This document shows, one piece after another, positions 1-8,327 of a DNA stretch of 64,000 bases. Position 1 is the stretch's first letter. Each line of letters opens with the position of its first letter. The notes under the pieces were generated by a model that did not search any database, was not told the origin of the DNA, and worked only from the letters and a program-made list of their open reading frames with translations. This DNA comes from Opitutus sp. Lineage in GTDB: Bacteria > Verrucomicrobiota > Verrucomicrobiia > Opitutales > Opitutaceae. The stretch lies in contig PNJQ01000001.1 in assembly GCA_013821985.1 (NCBI GenBank), forward strand, positions 1 through 64,000. The letters run 5' to 3'. A program made the translations under genes and the position numbers.

Positions 1-69
1 GCTGGAGCCGGTGTCCTTCTCGTGGGTTTTGAACTGGGCAATAACTTCTGACTTAACGGGTTGTGACAT
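1..69 (-). CDS. rpsO: 30S ribosomal protein S15, N-terminal 23 residues (cut by window edge)
   Basis: Only the first 23 codons lie in the window, reading from an ATG at 69. The peptide begins MSQPVKSEVIAQF and continues KTHEKDTGSS, which matches the conserved S15 start (helix, then the H-x-x-D-T-G-S segment that precedes EVQVALLT in the family). S15 binds a three-way junction of 16S rRNA early in small-subunit assembly. It lies downstream of the DUF721 gene and a small secreted-protein gene. No clear Shine-Dalgarno sequence precedes the ATG. The structured leader upstream is listed separately. Confidence 0.88.
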   Translation of the reverse strand, partial: MSQPVKSEVIAQFKTHEKDTGSS

Positions 70-246
70 GGTTTATATTGTTGATGACGCGGTCGTTTGG
101 GAGCTTTCGCTCCGTGTCGCCCGCTTTTGGAGGGCCGGCGACCCGTTAGTGTCCGGTTGCCCGGACTGACCGTGGTGGGAGCCTGCGACCAGCAGACTCT
201 CACTAACGCAAGCCGTCATTAACCAAAGCGGCCGGGCGGCGTGCAA
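70..246 (-). promoter_or_regulatory. rpsO promoter and structured leader, candidate S15 autoregulatory three-way junction
   Basis: On the minus strand a possible -35 box TTGCAC (241-246) and -10 box TTAATG (217-222), 18 bases apart, place a transcript start near 209-211. The RNA then opens at once into a closing helix CGUUAGU/ACUAACG (202-208 with 144-150). This helix encloses two hairpins: an 8-bp stem with one G-U pair (179-186/192-199) and a 6-bp stem capped by a GCAA tetraloop (151-156/161-166). A further hairpin with a GAAA loop lies at 100-113. S15 is known to repress its own mRNA in several phyla by binding leader junctions that mimic its rRNA site. The pairing is visible; the function is inferred. 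Confidence 0.5.
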
Positions 247-249
247 GAG

Positions 250-729
250 CTAATTTTCGGGTAGGCTGGGCGCCTCTTGGACGTAAATTTCCGGGTCGTT
301 CGCGACGACGCGGAAGCGCCGCTGTGATCCGTCATATTTGAGGATGGCCCGGACCAATTTTGTGCGGTCCAACTTTTCCCCCTTTTCGCTCCAGAATTCA
401 GCTGTCCCGGAAATTTCCAGGCGCGTCTCTCCGTTAGTCTGGCGGACCCATGCGCACCGCAACAGTCCTTCGCGGAAGGTTACCCCGTTGGCGTGGGAAT
501 CGAACACTCCAACCGCGAGTCCCGGTAGGATCAGCACGCCGTTACCTTTCGTTGAAATCTCGAACTTCGCCTTAATTGCTGAGGCGTCGTCGACTGCAAT
601 GTGTTTGGTAATCACGTCTCCCTCGTTTGCCGAGGCGACGGTCGCCGAATCGGGCCAGATTTCCTCTGCGGCCAACGTGAGGCAAGGCGCGAGAGCAGTG
701 AAAAAAAGGAGCCGTGCTTTCCTGTTCAT
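250..729 (-). CDS. small secreted protein of unknown function
   Basis: A 159-residue protein with a clear signal peptide: two basic residues, a hydrophobic run LLFFTALAPCLTLA, then cleavage near residues 20-22. The mature part is mostly beta-like, with alternating charged and small residues and a closing segment about a Lys/Arg-rich strand and an acidic tail. I do not recognise a family. Its ATG overlaps the stop of the upstream DUF721 gene by 4 bp (726-729), so the two are probably translated together. Base composition is somewhat less GC-rich than that of its neighbours. Secretion is well supported; function is unknown. Confidence 0.7.
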   Translation of the reverse strand: MNRKARLLFFTALAPCLTLAAEEIWPDSATVASANEGDVITKHIAVDDASAIKAKFEISTKGNGVLILPGLAVGVFDSHANGVTFREGLLRCAWVRQTNGETRLEISGTAEFWSEKGEKLDRTKLVRAILKYDGSQRRFRVVANDPEIYVQEAPSLPEN

Positions 730-1106
730 CCCGATCGCAACGTGATTCCCCTAATCCCACCGCAACCCGGCAACTTCCGCAGCTTGTCGAGGATTGGCAG
801 GCGGTGGTGGAAAAGCTCGTTTCGGACGACCGCGTGCGAACAGAGCACGAGCAACTGCCCGCGTTCGACGACCACGGGATGCGAGTAGGTGGCGTTGGCG
901 ACGCCGACGAGCTCAGGCCATTTTTCGCGGATCGAGTGTTCGAGCGAGTCGTGGCTGATGCGGTATTTGACGAGGAGTTCGTCAATCAGCTTGCCCACGT
1001 CCTGCGTCGGACGCTTTCGCGAGCGGCTCGTGTCCTCCGGCACCTCCCGGAAGCCGGCGATGAGATTCTCAATCTCGCGGCTGAACTGTTTCGGGTCGTC
1101 GGCCAT
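726..1106 (-). CDS. DUF721 protein (DciA-like)
   Basis: A 126-residue cytoplasmic protein. Residues about 35-115 carry the DUF721 pattern: a helix leading into W-P-E-L-V-G (near residue 64), a strand G-Q-L-L-V-L-C-S (near residue 83) and a basic C-terminus. DUF721 includes DciA, which helps recruit or load the DnaB replicative helicase in bacteria lacking DnaC; whether this member does so is inferred. It is first in a short minus-strand operon with a secreted protein and probably rpsO, and overlaps the next gene by 4 bp. Confidence 0.75.
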   Translation of the reverse strand: MADDPKQFSREIENLIAGFREVPEDTSRSRKRPTQDVGKLIDELLVKYRISHDSLEHSIREKWPELVGVANATYSHPVVVERGQLLVLCSHAVVRNELFHHRLPILDKLRKLPGCGGIRGITLRSG

Positions 1107-1127
1107 GATTAAGGGACGAACCAGTTA

Positions 1128-1205
1128 GCCACGAAAAACGCGAAGAGCACAAAAACTTCCGAGCAAGGTGCGTTCCCTTTTTGCGTTTCTCGTGTTTTTT
1201 GTGGC
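1128..1205. repeat. inverted pair of CCACGAAAAACACG-type repeats
   Basis: Two imperfect copies of an A-rich sequence (GCCACGAAAAACGCGAAG... at 1128-1155 and its inverted partner at 1178-1205) sit between the DUF721 gene and the glycosyltransferase gene. Similar ACACGAAA runs recur at 17389-17417 and 26573-26599. On RNA the pair would form a long hairpin with a loop of about 22 bases, so it may act as a terminator or be a remnant mobile repeat. Confidence 0.55.
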
Positions 1206-1218
1206 CATGCTTGTTTGG

Positions 1219-2025
1219 TCAGGCCTGCGGTGGCGTCGCGCGATGCTCGTGCTCGTAGAGTCGGCTGTAGCGCACGAACGCACCGAACGCCGTCGCCCAC
1301 GCGATATAGAAACCGGGAAAGCCGTCGAGAAAACCGAACCGCAACACATACGCGCGAAAAAACCGCCACGCTGGCCGCAACACCGCCGCGCCGACCGAGA
1401 AACGCCCACCCTTCGCCTGCTGCTGTTGCACGAAGAGATCGGCGAACGGGTTGATCTTCGCCACGTGACTGCTGAGCGTCGGAAACGAGTAATGGTGCAG
1501 GTCGCCGCGCAACGTCGCCGTCGGACCATCGACCTGCATGTGCTCGTGCACGAATTGATCGCCGCCCCATCGGCAATGCGCGCGGTTTACGAGGCGCGTG
1601 TTGTGGTCGGGATACCAGTCGCCGTGCGTGATCCAGCGGTCGATAAACCAAACCTTCCGCGGAAACCGCGCGGCGTGAAATTTCCGGTCGTTGCCGCGCG
1701 CGAAGAACGCCACGATCTCTTCGCGCAACGCGGGCGAAACTTCCTCGTCCGCGTCGAGGCACAACGCCCAAGGCTGCGTGCAATGGTCGAGCGCCCAGTT
1801 CTTCGCGTCGCGGTAGCCGAGCCACTCGGTCTCGTGCACCACGGCGCCGTGTTCGCGCGCGATGTCGGCGGTGTCGTCGGTGCAATTGTTGATCACAATC
1901 ACCATGTCCGTCACCCAGCCGCGCACGCTCGCGAGGCAGCGCGGGAGATTGTGCGCCTCGTTGCGGGCGATGATCGAAACAGAAATGGGCAGCGGCTGGG
2001 ACACGACGCGCGCAGTCGGACACAT
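1219..2025 (-). CDS. family 2 glycosyltransferase (WaaE/KdtX-like)
   Basis: A 268-residue protein with a GT-A fold. The N-terminus reads ISVSIIARNEAHNLPRCL, followed by the nucleotide-sugar segment and the metal-binding LDADEE motif. The WLGYRDAKNWAL segment is typical of the WaaE/KdtX branch, which adds a sugar to the lipopolysaccharide core. The frame stays open to 2190, but that extension runs through two REP palindromes and is Arg-rich, so I place the start at the ATG at 2025, just before the conserved domain. It faces a divergent FkbM gene, and a GT2 and a GT9 gene follow, so an envelope-polysaccharide role is likely. Confidence 0.8.
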   Translation of the reverse strand: MCPTARVVSQPLPISVSIIARNEAHNLPRCLASVRGWVTDMVIVINNCTDDTADIAREHGAVVHETEWLGYRDAKNWALDHCTQPWALCLDADEEVSPALREEIVAFFARGNDRKFHAARFPRKVWFIDRWITHGDWYPDHNTRLVNRAHCRWGGDQFVHEHMQVDGPTATLRGDLHHYSFPTLSSHVAKINPFADLFVQQQQAKGGRFSVGAAVLRPAWRFFRAYVLRFGFLDGFPGFYIAWATAFGAFVRYSRLYEHEHRATPPQA

Positions 2026-2080
2026 CCTTCGCGCCAAGGCAACGCGCTGTTCGCCGGGCCTCCGGCACGAATTGACCCTC

Positions 2081-2157
2081 CGAGGTGGTCGCCGCTGTCC
2101 CCAGCGGCGACGAGTTGCGCCGCGAGCATGGCGTCGCTGGGACAGCGACGCCCACCT
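2081..2157. repeat. inverted pair of REP palindromes
   Basis: Copy one (2083-2110) is AGGTGG followed by a 9-bp stem TCGCCGCTG/CAGCGGCGA with a TCCC loop. Copy two (2131-2157) is the opposite orientation: a 9-bp stem GCGTCGCTG/CAGCGACGC, a 3-base loop, then CCACCT. Both belong to the same family as the REPs around the transposase gene at 9387-9968. The head-to-head pair resembles a BIME. It lies just upstream of the likely start of the GT2 gene. Confidence 0.8.
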
Positions 2158-2239
2158 GCACGGCGGCGAGTGAACATGGCGGCTGGACAAAGAATGAATT
2201 TACAACACGCGGCGCTCCCTAAATCTTCGGCACGCCCGA

Positions 2240-3109
2240 ATGTCCTCCGCCCTGTCTTTCCTCTGGTGGCGCCTCACGCATCCGCAACGCGACGCCGTGC
2301 GCCGCGCCATCATCGTGCACGCCGAGTCGAGCGGACTCGCCGCCCGCGACGCCGAGGTGCGCGAAGCGGTCGAGTTTCTCCGCTCCAATCCGCTGCACCA
2401 TTTTCCCGCCGCGTTCGTGGAAAAATATCGTCCCGCTGATCACCGCGCGCATTGGGATGCCGCGATCGGTCTGCACTACGTCGAACACGCGGGCCACAAA
2501 CTCTACTGGCGCGGCGGTCGCAAAGCTAAACGCATCCCCGGCGATTACACCGCGCTGCTCGCCGAGCAGGACGAGCGTTCGCCGCACCGCTACCTCGTGC
2601 CCGGCTTTGACGTGCAGCCGGGAGACATCGTGGCTGACGTCGGTTGCGCCGAGGGCAACTTCGCGCTCGAGGTCGTCGAGCGCGCCGCGCACGTCTACTT
2701 GTTCGAGGCGGATGGCCGTTGGGCGAAGGCGCTCGAAACGACGTTTGCGCCGTGGAAGCACAAGGTGACGATCAGCCGCTCGCTCGTGGGCAAGCAATCC
2801 GGCGACGGCATGGTGGCGCTCGATGATTTTTTTGCCGGCAAAGCGCCGCCGACGTTTCTCAAACTCGACGTGGAAGGCTACGAAGCCGACGTGCTCAACG
2901 GCGCCCGCGCCACGCTCGCGCGAGCATGCAATGTTCGCGCCGCGGTCTGCACCTATCACCGGCAGGAAGACGAAGCGAATCTCACGGCGCTGTTGCACGA
3001 GCTCGGTTTCACCACCGAGCCGTCGCCGGGTTACATGTTGCTCTACCGCGAGCCCAACTTCGGTCCGCCGTATTTCCGCCGCGCATTGCTGCGGGCGACA
3101 AAAGCATGA
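2240..3109 (+). CDS. FkbM-family SAM-dependent methyltransferase
   Basis: A 289-residue protein. The SAM-binding motif I is DIVADVGCAEGNF (about 129-141), followed by an acidic residue in HVYLFEAD and the FkbM hallmark FLKLDVEGYEADVLNGA (about 210-226). The N-terminal ~100 residues are basic and helical and not assigned. FkbM enzymes methylate hydroxyl groups on sugars or small molecules, and many sit in polysaccharide clusters. Here it lies between two glycosyltransferase genes, so methylation of a surface glycan is a reasonable guess. The start at 2240 has no obvious ribosome-binding site. Confidence 0.82.
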   Translation: MSSALSFLWWRLTHPQRDAVRRAIIVHAESSGLAARDAEVREAVEFLRSNPLHHFPAAFVEKYRPADHRAHWDAAIGLHYVEHAGHKLYWRGGRKAKRIPGDYTALLAEQDERSPHRYLVPGFDVQPGDIVADVGCAEGNFALEVVERAAHVYLFEADGRWAKALETTFAPWKHKVTISRSLVGKQSGDGMVALDDFFAGKAPPTFLKLDVEGYEADVLNGARATLARACNVRAAVCTYHRQEDEANLTALLHELGFTTEPSPGYMLLYREPNFGPPYFRRALLRATKA

Positions 3110-3302
3110 GTGCATCTTCGCATGGAATCGTGGGAGAGGCTTTATGCCCCGACGAACAGGACGCGCCCCGGCGCGACGAAGGCGTGATCGTTCCTCTCTT
3201 AATGTCGCCGTTTTGGGTGGGAGGGGCTTCACGCCCCGACGTTCGTCATTCGTCGCGGCATAAAGCCGCTCCCACCAAAACCGACCGGCGATTCGCGAAC
3301 TG
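3110..3302. repeat. three copies of a 26-bp GGTGGGAGGGGC intergenic repeat
   Basis: The gap between the FkbM and GT2 genes holds related 26-base units: 3129-3154, 3216-3241, and an inverted copy at 3251-3276. The consensus starts GGTGGGAGGGGCTTTA and ends GCCCCGACG. The second and third form a hairpin with a 9-base loop. The same element occurs as an inverted pair at 11723-11788. No gene fits here. Confidence 0.75.
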
Positions 3303-4229
3303 ATGAACGTCGCCCTCGTCATCCCGGTGCTCAACCAGCTCGCCTACACCCAAGGCTGCGTGCGTTGCCTGCAGCCCGATCTCGCGGCCGGGGTGCGCGT
3401 CATCATCGTCGATAACGGCTCGACCGACGGCACGAAGGAATGGCTCGCGGCGCAGGTCGCGTCAGCACTCGCGGCCGGGCTGTCGCTCACCGCGCTGCGT
3501 AACGACGTAAATCGCGGCTGCGCTTCCGCCTGGAACCAAAGTGTGCGCGCCGCTGGATTGTTGCTTAATAGCCCCATCAGCCATGGAACTGCCCCGAGCG
3601 ACCTCGCGGCCGATGGGGCTAATAAGCAACAAACGCCCAACGCGCCCGACTGGGTGGTGGTGTTGAACAACGACGTGCTGCTGCCCGAGGGCTGGCTCGC
3701 GGCGTTGCTGGGTGCGGCGGAGCGGCATGGGCTCGACGTCGTGTGCCCGGCGATGCGCGAGCGGGATCAGAACTACGAGTTCGAGAGCTACGCGCGCGAC
3801 TTCACCGCGAAACTCGGCGGCGCCGTGCGGCGCGGCGGCGCGCATGGCGTGTGCTTCGCGGTGCGGCGAGAGGTGTTCGAGCGAATTGGCGGATTCGACG
3901 AGGCGTTTCGCATTGGGCAGTTCGAAGACGCGGATTTTTTCCGGCGCGCCCGGCTGGCAGGTTTTCACACCGGCGTGGTCGGGGCGTGTTTTCTGCACCA
4001 CTTTGGATCGGTGACGCAGGATGCGCTGAGCAACACCAAGAAGCAGCGGCCCTACGAGGCGGAGAATCGCGCGCACTTTCGGAAGAAATGGAAACTTGGC
4101 TGGGCGCGACGACGTTGGGAGAAAATGACCGACGGCCTCCGGGTGTGGTGGTGGCGGACGACAGAGCGCGCGCGCTTCGGGCATACGCTGCACGAGAAGT
4201 GGGACGGCGAGCGGCTGCGGTATTATTAA
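3303..4229 (+). CDS. family 2 glycosyltransferase with an in-frame palindromic insertion
   Basis: A 308-residue rhamnosyltransferase-like GT2 enzyme. Visible motifs are VALVIPVLNQ (3-11), VIIVDNGSTDGT (33-44), the R-N-x-x-N-R-G-C-A segment (66-74) and VVVLNNDVLLPEGW (118-131), the DxD equivalent. A GGFDEAF stretch and a basic helical C-terminus follow. Residues 86-110 are encoded by a palindromic element (3560-3630), inserted in frame between two conserved segments that normally lie close together. It probably acts with the neighbouring GT2 and GT9 enzymes on a surface glycan. Confidence 0.82.
   Translation: MNVALVIPVLNQLAYTQGCVRCLQPDLAAGVRVIIVDNGSTDGTKEWLAAQVASALAAGLSLTALRNDVNRGCASAWNQSVRAAGLLLNSPISHGTAPSDLAADGANKQQTPNAPDWVVVLNNDVLLPEGWLAALLGAAERHGLDVVCPAMRERDQNYEFESYARDFTAKLGGAVRRGGAHGVCFAVRREVFERIGGFDEAFRIGQFEDADFFRRARLAGFHTGVVGACFLHHFGSVTQDALSNTKKQRPYEAENRAHFRKKWKLGWARRRWEKMTDGLRVWWWRTTERARFGHTLHEKWDGERLRYY
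3560..3630. repeat. palindromic element inside a coding sequence
   Basis: A 19-base left arm GTTGCTTAATAGCCCCATC (3560-3578) and a right arm (3612-3630) that is its reverse complement but for one base flank a GC-rich 33-base centre. The whole lies in frame in the GT2 gene and adds about 24 residues. It is more AT-rich at its ends than the surrounding gene. It resembles the principle of palindromic elements known to insert in frame within Rickettsia genes, though the sequence is different. Confidence 0.8.
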
Positions 4230-4429
4230 GTAGGACCGGTTTCTGCCGATCTAGAACTGGCAGGCAGCTCCGATCCGGCTCACGAGTGCAGGGGAATATT
4301 CGCTGTGGAAGTCTTTTTCTCCAGTCGGAGACCGGGGCTACGTGCAGCCGCGCCGCTTTCGGCGCGGAGGAACGTGCCAACGCGGCGTCGGCCGCGAGGG
4401 TGCCCCGATTGGTCCGGCTGAAGCCGGAC
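4230..4429. repeat. intergenic region with GGTCCGGC palindrome
   Basis: These 200 bases separate two convergent glycosyltransferase genes. A perfect palindrome GGTCCGGCTGAAGCCGGACC (4411-4430) abuts the stop codon of the minus-strand GT9 gene. A related but less perfect copy abuts the stop of another minus-strand gene near 45577-45597. No T-run follows on either strand, so it is not a standard terminator. Nothing else is recognisable. Confidence 0.6.
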
Positions 4430-5443
4430 CTACTTCAAGGCCTCACGCAATGCCGCGAGCACGCGAACGGGCGTGAGATTGCGGACGCAGTGGTTGTGAT
4501 ACGAATCGCCCGGCGTGCACTGGCCGGGTGACACGCAATTCACGCACGGCAACGGCGGTTGCAATGTCTTGTGACCGTTGCCGACCGGCATCCAGATGTT
4601 CATCGGCTGCGAGCCGAACAATGCCACGACGCGTGTGCCCACCGCGGCGGCGACGTGCATCGGACCGCTGTCGTGACAGAGCAGCACCGGCGTCGCTGCG
4701 AAGAGGCCGGCAAGTTGCGGCACGCTGAGGCGTTGGTCGATCCGCACCGCCGGCGCGCGCAGCGCGCGAAAGAGGGCATCGACCGTGGCTTGTTCGCCGG
4801 GGCCGGCGATCAGTGCGGTCGAGATTCCCGTTTCGGCGTGCAGCGTATCGATCACGCGCGCGAAATTTTCCGGCGGCCACACGCGCCACGCGCTGCGCGA
4901 ACCGGGATGCACGAGCAGGCGCGCGCCCTGCAAGAGCGCGCGGCCCGCGGCGACGTCTTCCGCGCGCGCGACCAGGCGAGTCTCGCGCGTGACGGCCGGC
5001 ACGTTGAGTTTTTCGAGCGGGCGCAGGTAAAGGTCGGTGATGTGGCGTGCGCCGAGAAACTCGAGCGGCAGCACTTCGCTCGACGTGTAGAACGAGGGAA
5101 AGTGAATCGGTTCGACGTGCCGTTGCGTGACGCGCACCGGCGCGCCAGTCGCGCGCGTGAGCAGCGCGGTCTTGTCGCGATTGTCCAGATCGATGACGTG
5201 CGTGAAGCCAGCGCGGCGCAAACGCCAGAGCAGCCGCGGCCACTCGGCGACCGACTGCGGGAACAGCCACTGTTCGTCCACGTCGGGATTCAGGTCGAGG
5301 ATTCCGGCGTAAGCGGGTTCGCACAGCACGCCAAGGCGGCCCGTGGGCCAGTGGAGTTTCAGGTTTCGCAGCAGCGAGCCGAGCAACACGATGTCGCCGA
5401 GGTAGCGGCGACGGATGACGAGGATGTGCGGGGCGGAGACCAC
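4430..5443 (-). CDS. family 9 glycosyltransferase (heptosyltransferase-like)
   Basis: A 337-residue GT-B enzyme. It begins with ILVIRRRYLGDIVLLGSLL, the GT9 N-terminal pattern, and has LLVHPGSRSAWRVWPPENF in mid-protein and CHDSGPMHVAAAVGTRVVALFG near the C-terminus (the ADP-heptose-binding site of WaaC/WaaF). An unusual Cys-rich tail, PCVNCVSPGQC, precedes the end. Members transfer heptose or related sugars to the lipopolysaccharide inner core. It neighbours an MsbA-like exporter, fitting lipid A-core assembly. Confidence 0.85.
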   Translation of the reverse strand: MVSAPHILVIRRRYLGDIVLLGSLLRNLKLHWPTGRLGVLCEPAYAGILDLNPDVDEQWLFPQSVAEWPRLLWRLRRAGFTHVIDLDNRDKTALLTRATGAPVRVTQRHVEPIHFPSFYTSSEVLPLEFLGARHITDLYLRPLEKLNVPAVTRETRLVARAEDVAAGRALLQGARLLVHPGSRSAWRVWPPENFARVIDTLHAETGISTALIAGPGEQATVDALFRALRAPAVRIDQRLSVPQLAGLFAATPVLLCHDSGPMHVAAAVGTRVVALFGSQPMNIWMPVGNGHKTLQPPLPCVNCVSPGQCTPGDSYHNHCVRNLTPVRVLAALREALK

Positions 5444-5594
5444 GAAGTCGGAGCAGAAAAGCGGGCTCGATCAGATTTGGCCACAAAAAGGCACAATGCT
5501 CTGTGCCGAAGGTAGCCGAGGTGAAGCGCCTATAGGCGCACGCGAAGGCCGACCGAAGCGATGGATTTTTGCGCCTCGTCGTGGCCCAACAAAT

Positions 5595-7340
5595 TCAGTT
5601 CCCGCCCTGCTGGCGGTCGTAGAGCGATTTATAGAGCGCGTTGCCGGCGTAGAGCGAGGCGTGGTCGCCTTGCGCGACGACGCGCCCTCGGTCGAACACG
5701 AGGATCATCGAGGCGTCGCGGATTGTGCTGAAGCGGTGCGCAATGATGAACACCGTCTTGCCGACGACAAGGTGGCGCAACGCGTCCTGGACAGCGGCTT
5801 CGCTGTCGGAGTCGAGGGCGCTGGTCGCTTCGTCGAGGATGAGGATCGGGGCATTGCGCAGGAACGCGCGCGCGATGGCGAGGCGCTGTTTCTGTCCGCC
5901 GGAGAGCAGCGCGCCGCGCTCGCCGACCACGGTGTCGTAGCCGTGCGGTTGCTGCGCGATGAAGTCGTGGGCGTGCGCCGCCTGCGCCGCGGCGATCACT
6001 TCCTCACGCGTCGCGCCCTCGCGGCCAAGGAGGAGATTGTTGAAAATCGTATCGTTGAAGAGCACCGGCTCCTGCGAAACGAGGGCGATGTTGCGGCGCA
6101 GATCGGCGAGGCGCATCGCACGGACGTCGGTGCCGTCGATCGTCACGCTTCCGCTCGCGACCTCGTAGAAACGTGGGACGAGATTCGCGAACGTTGTCTT
6201 GCCCGCGCCGCTCGGGCCGACGAGCGCGCAGACAGTGCCGGCCGGGATGCGCGCGGTAACCTGGGTGAGCGCGGAATTATCGCCGTAGGCAAAGGAGACG
6301 TCTTCGAACGCGAGTTCGCCGCGCAGGCGGCCGATCGCGACCGGCGCCGCGGGATCGGCGATGGTGATCGGTTCGTGCAACACGACTTCGAGGCGATCGA
6401 GCGAGGCCTCGCCGCGTTTCAATTCGTTGTTCAGCGCGCCGAGTTTCTTGATCGGTTCGTAGCAGAGATAGAGCGCTGTGATGACGGCGAGGAAGTCGTC
6501 CTTGCTGATGCCGGCTTTGAACGCGTAGAGCAGCGTGCCGGCGATGCCGAGCGACGCGACGACTTCGATCGCGGGGCTGAGCGCCTGTGCGTATTTCGCG
6601 ATCTTGAGTTGGAGCCCGAGCAATTTCTGGCTGTGCGTCTCGAAGCGCCGGGTCTCGCGCTGCTCGAGGCTGAAGGCGCGCACTTCGCGGGCGGCGGAGA
6701 GATTTTCCGCGAAATGTCCCGTGATGGCGCCGAGCTGGTGCTGCAATTGTTCGGCGCGCTTCAGGAGTTTTTTTCCGACGTAGCGGATCGGCAGCACGGT
6801 CAGGGGCACGATGCCGAGGTAGACGAGCATCATGCCGATGTTCTGCGTCTCGGAGATTTTGAAGGCGAGGTAACCGAGCGCGAAGAGCAGCGTGCCCGGC
6901 TGCTTGATGCCGTCGTTGGCGAGACTCGTGAGCGTGGTCTGTAGTTGCGCCGTATCGGCGATGCCGCGCGAGAGGAGATCGCCCGCCTGCCGGCCTTGGA
7001 CAAACGATAGCGGCAGGAGCTGAAGCTGCTGGAAGTAATCCACGCGCAGGCGTTCGAGAATTTTTGTGCCGGCGAGTTGGACGTAGTAGCCGTTGAGGTA
7101 ACCGAACACACCGCGCAGAAGAAAAATCAGCGGAATGTAGGCCGCGACGAGCAACACGACGTCGAATGATGGCCGCGCGCCTTCCGTGTCAAAGATGACC
7201 GGAAAGACGTAATTGATCATCGCCGGCAGGCCCGCGCCCGTTGCTGCACTGTAGAGCAGCCCTGCCACGATGGCCGAAATGATCGCGCCGCGGACGGTGC
7301 GCAGGTAGCGGAAGTAGGGGCGGAAACGACGAAGACTCAT
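5595..7340 (-). CDS. MsbA-like ABC exporter (fused permease-ATPase)
   Basis: A 581-residue half-transporter. Six membrane helices span about residues 15-310. The ATPase follows, with Walker A GPSGAGKTT (375-383), Q-loop in VSQEP, signature LSGGQ (479-483), Walker B ILILDEATS (499-507) and a switch His in IIAHR. Order and length match MsbA, which flips lipid A-core or related lipids across the inner membrane as a homodimer. The next gene upstream in the genome is a heptosyltransferase-like gene, supporting a lipid substrate. Multidrug export is an alternative. Confidence 0.85.
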   Translation of the reverse strand: MSLRRFRPYFRYLRTVRGAIISAIVAGLLYSAATGAGLPAMINYVFPVIFDTEGARPSFDVVLLVAAYIPLIFLLRGVFGYLNGYYVQLAGTKILERLRVDYFQQLQLLPLSFVQGRQAGDLLSRGIADTAQLQTTLTSLANDGIKQPGTLLFALGYLAFKISETQNIGMMLVYLGIVPLTVLPIRYVGKKLLKRAEQLQHQLGAITGHFAENLSAAREVRAFSLEQRETRRFETHSQKLLGLQLKIAKYAQALSPAIEVVASLGIAGTLLYAFKAGISKDDFLAVITALYLCYEPIKKLGALNNELKRGEASLDRLEVVLHEPITIADPAAPVAIGRLRGELAFEDVSFAYGDNSALTQVTARIPAGTVCALVGPSGAGKTTFANLVPRFYEVASGSVTIDGTDVRAMRLADLRRNIALVSQEPVLFNDTIFNNLLLGREGATREEVIAAAQAAHAHDFIAQQPHGYDTVVGERGALLSGGQKQRLAIARAFLRNAPILILDEATSALDSDSEAAVQDALRHLVVGKTVFIIAHRFSTIRDASMILVFDRGRVVAQGDHASLYAGNALYKSLYDRQQGGN

Positions 7341-7430
7341 GGGCGCGGCAGAGCGAAGCGGAGAACAGATGACAGAGGACCAACGATTGAGGCCAGAGGG
7401 AAATGACCGCCGCGGCGCGCCGCGGTTCGT

Positions 7431-8327
7431 TCAGTCCTTCGCTGCCCGCACGTCGAGCGCGTCCCGCAAACCATCACCGAGGAAGTTGAGCGAAAACAGC
7501 GTGAGCGAGAACACGCCGCCGGGAAACACGAGCAACCACCAGTATTCCTCCATCTTTTCCGCGCCGTCCTTGATCAACGTGCCCCACGAACTCATCGGCG
7601 GCTGCACGCCGAGGCCGAGAAAGCTGAGAAACGCCTCGAGCAACATCACGGCGGGAATCGTCAGCGTCGTATAGACGATGATCGGCCCGAGGATGTTTGG
7701 GATCATATGGCGGAGCACGATGCGCGGTGTGCCATACCCGAGCGAACGGGCGGCTTCGATGAATTCCATTTTCTTCAACGCCATCACCTGGCCGCGGACG
7801 ATGCGCGCCATCGTTAACCACTCGACGGCACCGATGGCGACGAAGAGCAGGATGATGTTCCGTCCGAAGATCACCATGAGCAGGATGACGAAAATCGTGA
7901 ACGGGAGCGCGTAGAGGATATCGACGAGGCGCATCATCACCGCATCGGTCTTGCCGCCGTGATAGCCCGCCGCCGCGCCGTAGAGCACGCCGATTGTCAG
8001 GGCGACAAGCGTGGCGCTGAGTCCGACGCCGAGCGAGATGCGGCCGCCGTAGAGCATGCGCACGAGCAAGTCGCGCCCGAGCGTGTCGGTGCCGAGCCAG
8101 TGGTCGGCGGACGGGGGGGACGCTCCGAGATCGAGGTTTTGATCCTGATAGGAGACCTGGAGGAAGAACGGCCCGAACACGCACGCCAGCGTGAGCACGA
8201 GCAGCGTGATGCCGCCGAAGACGGCGAGGCGGTTCTTTTTAAGTCGATGCCACGCGTCCGCGCCGAGCGAGTGACCGGAGTCGATGGCGGGCGCGGACAC
8301 CACGGGACTGGTGGACGGCGCGCTCAT
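7431..8327 (-). CDS. oppC: oligopeptide ABC transporter permease OppC
   Basis: A 298-residue inner-membrane protein. The cytoplasmic N-terminus (about 25 residues) leads into HRLKKNRLAVFGGI, the OppC N-terminal domain, and the LGTDTLGRDLLVRMLYGGRIS segment. About five further helices follow, with the EAA loop EAARSLGYGTPRIVLRHMIP that contacts the ATPase. The start is the ATG at 8327, which overlaps the oppB stop by 4 bp. No OppD or OppF ATPase gene occurs in this window, so those must be elsewhere. Confidence 0.9.
   Translation of the reverse strand: MSAPSTSPVVSAPAIDSGHSLGADAWHRLKKNRLAVFGGITLLVLTLACVFGPFFLQVSYQDQNLDLGASPPSADHWLGTDTLGRDLLVRMLYGGRISLGVGLSATLVALTIGVLYGAAAGYHGGKTDAVMMRLVDILYALPFTIFVILLMVIFGRNIILLFVAIGAVEWLTMARIVRGQVMALKKMEFIEAARSLGYGTPRIVLRHMIPNILGPIIVYTTLTIPAVMLLEAFLSFLGLGVQPPMSSWGTLIKDGAEKMEEYWWLLVFPGGVFSLTLFSLNFLGDGLRDALDVRAAKD

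Noticed and set aside
2026-2190. N-terminal extension of the GT2 gene to 2190
   Set aside because: It runs through two REP palindromes and is Arg-rich; the conserved domain begins just after the ATG at 2025.
4411-4430. Palindrome as terminator of the GT9 gene
   Set aside because: No T-run on either strand after the stem.
5415-6944. 509-codon open frame opposite the MsbA-like exporter
   Set aside because: Antisense shadow; repetitive Arg/Glu/Ala composition and no domain.
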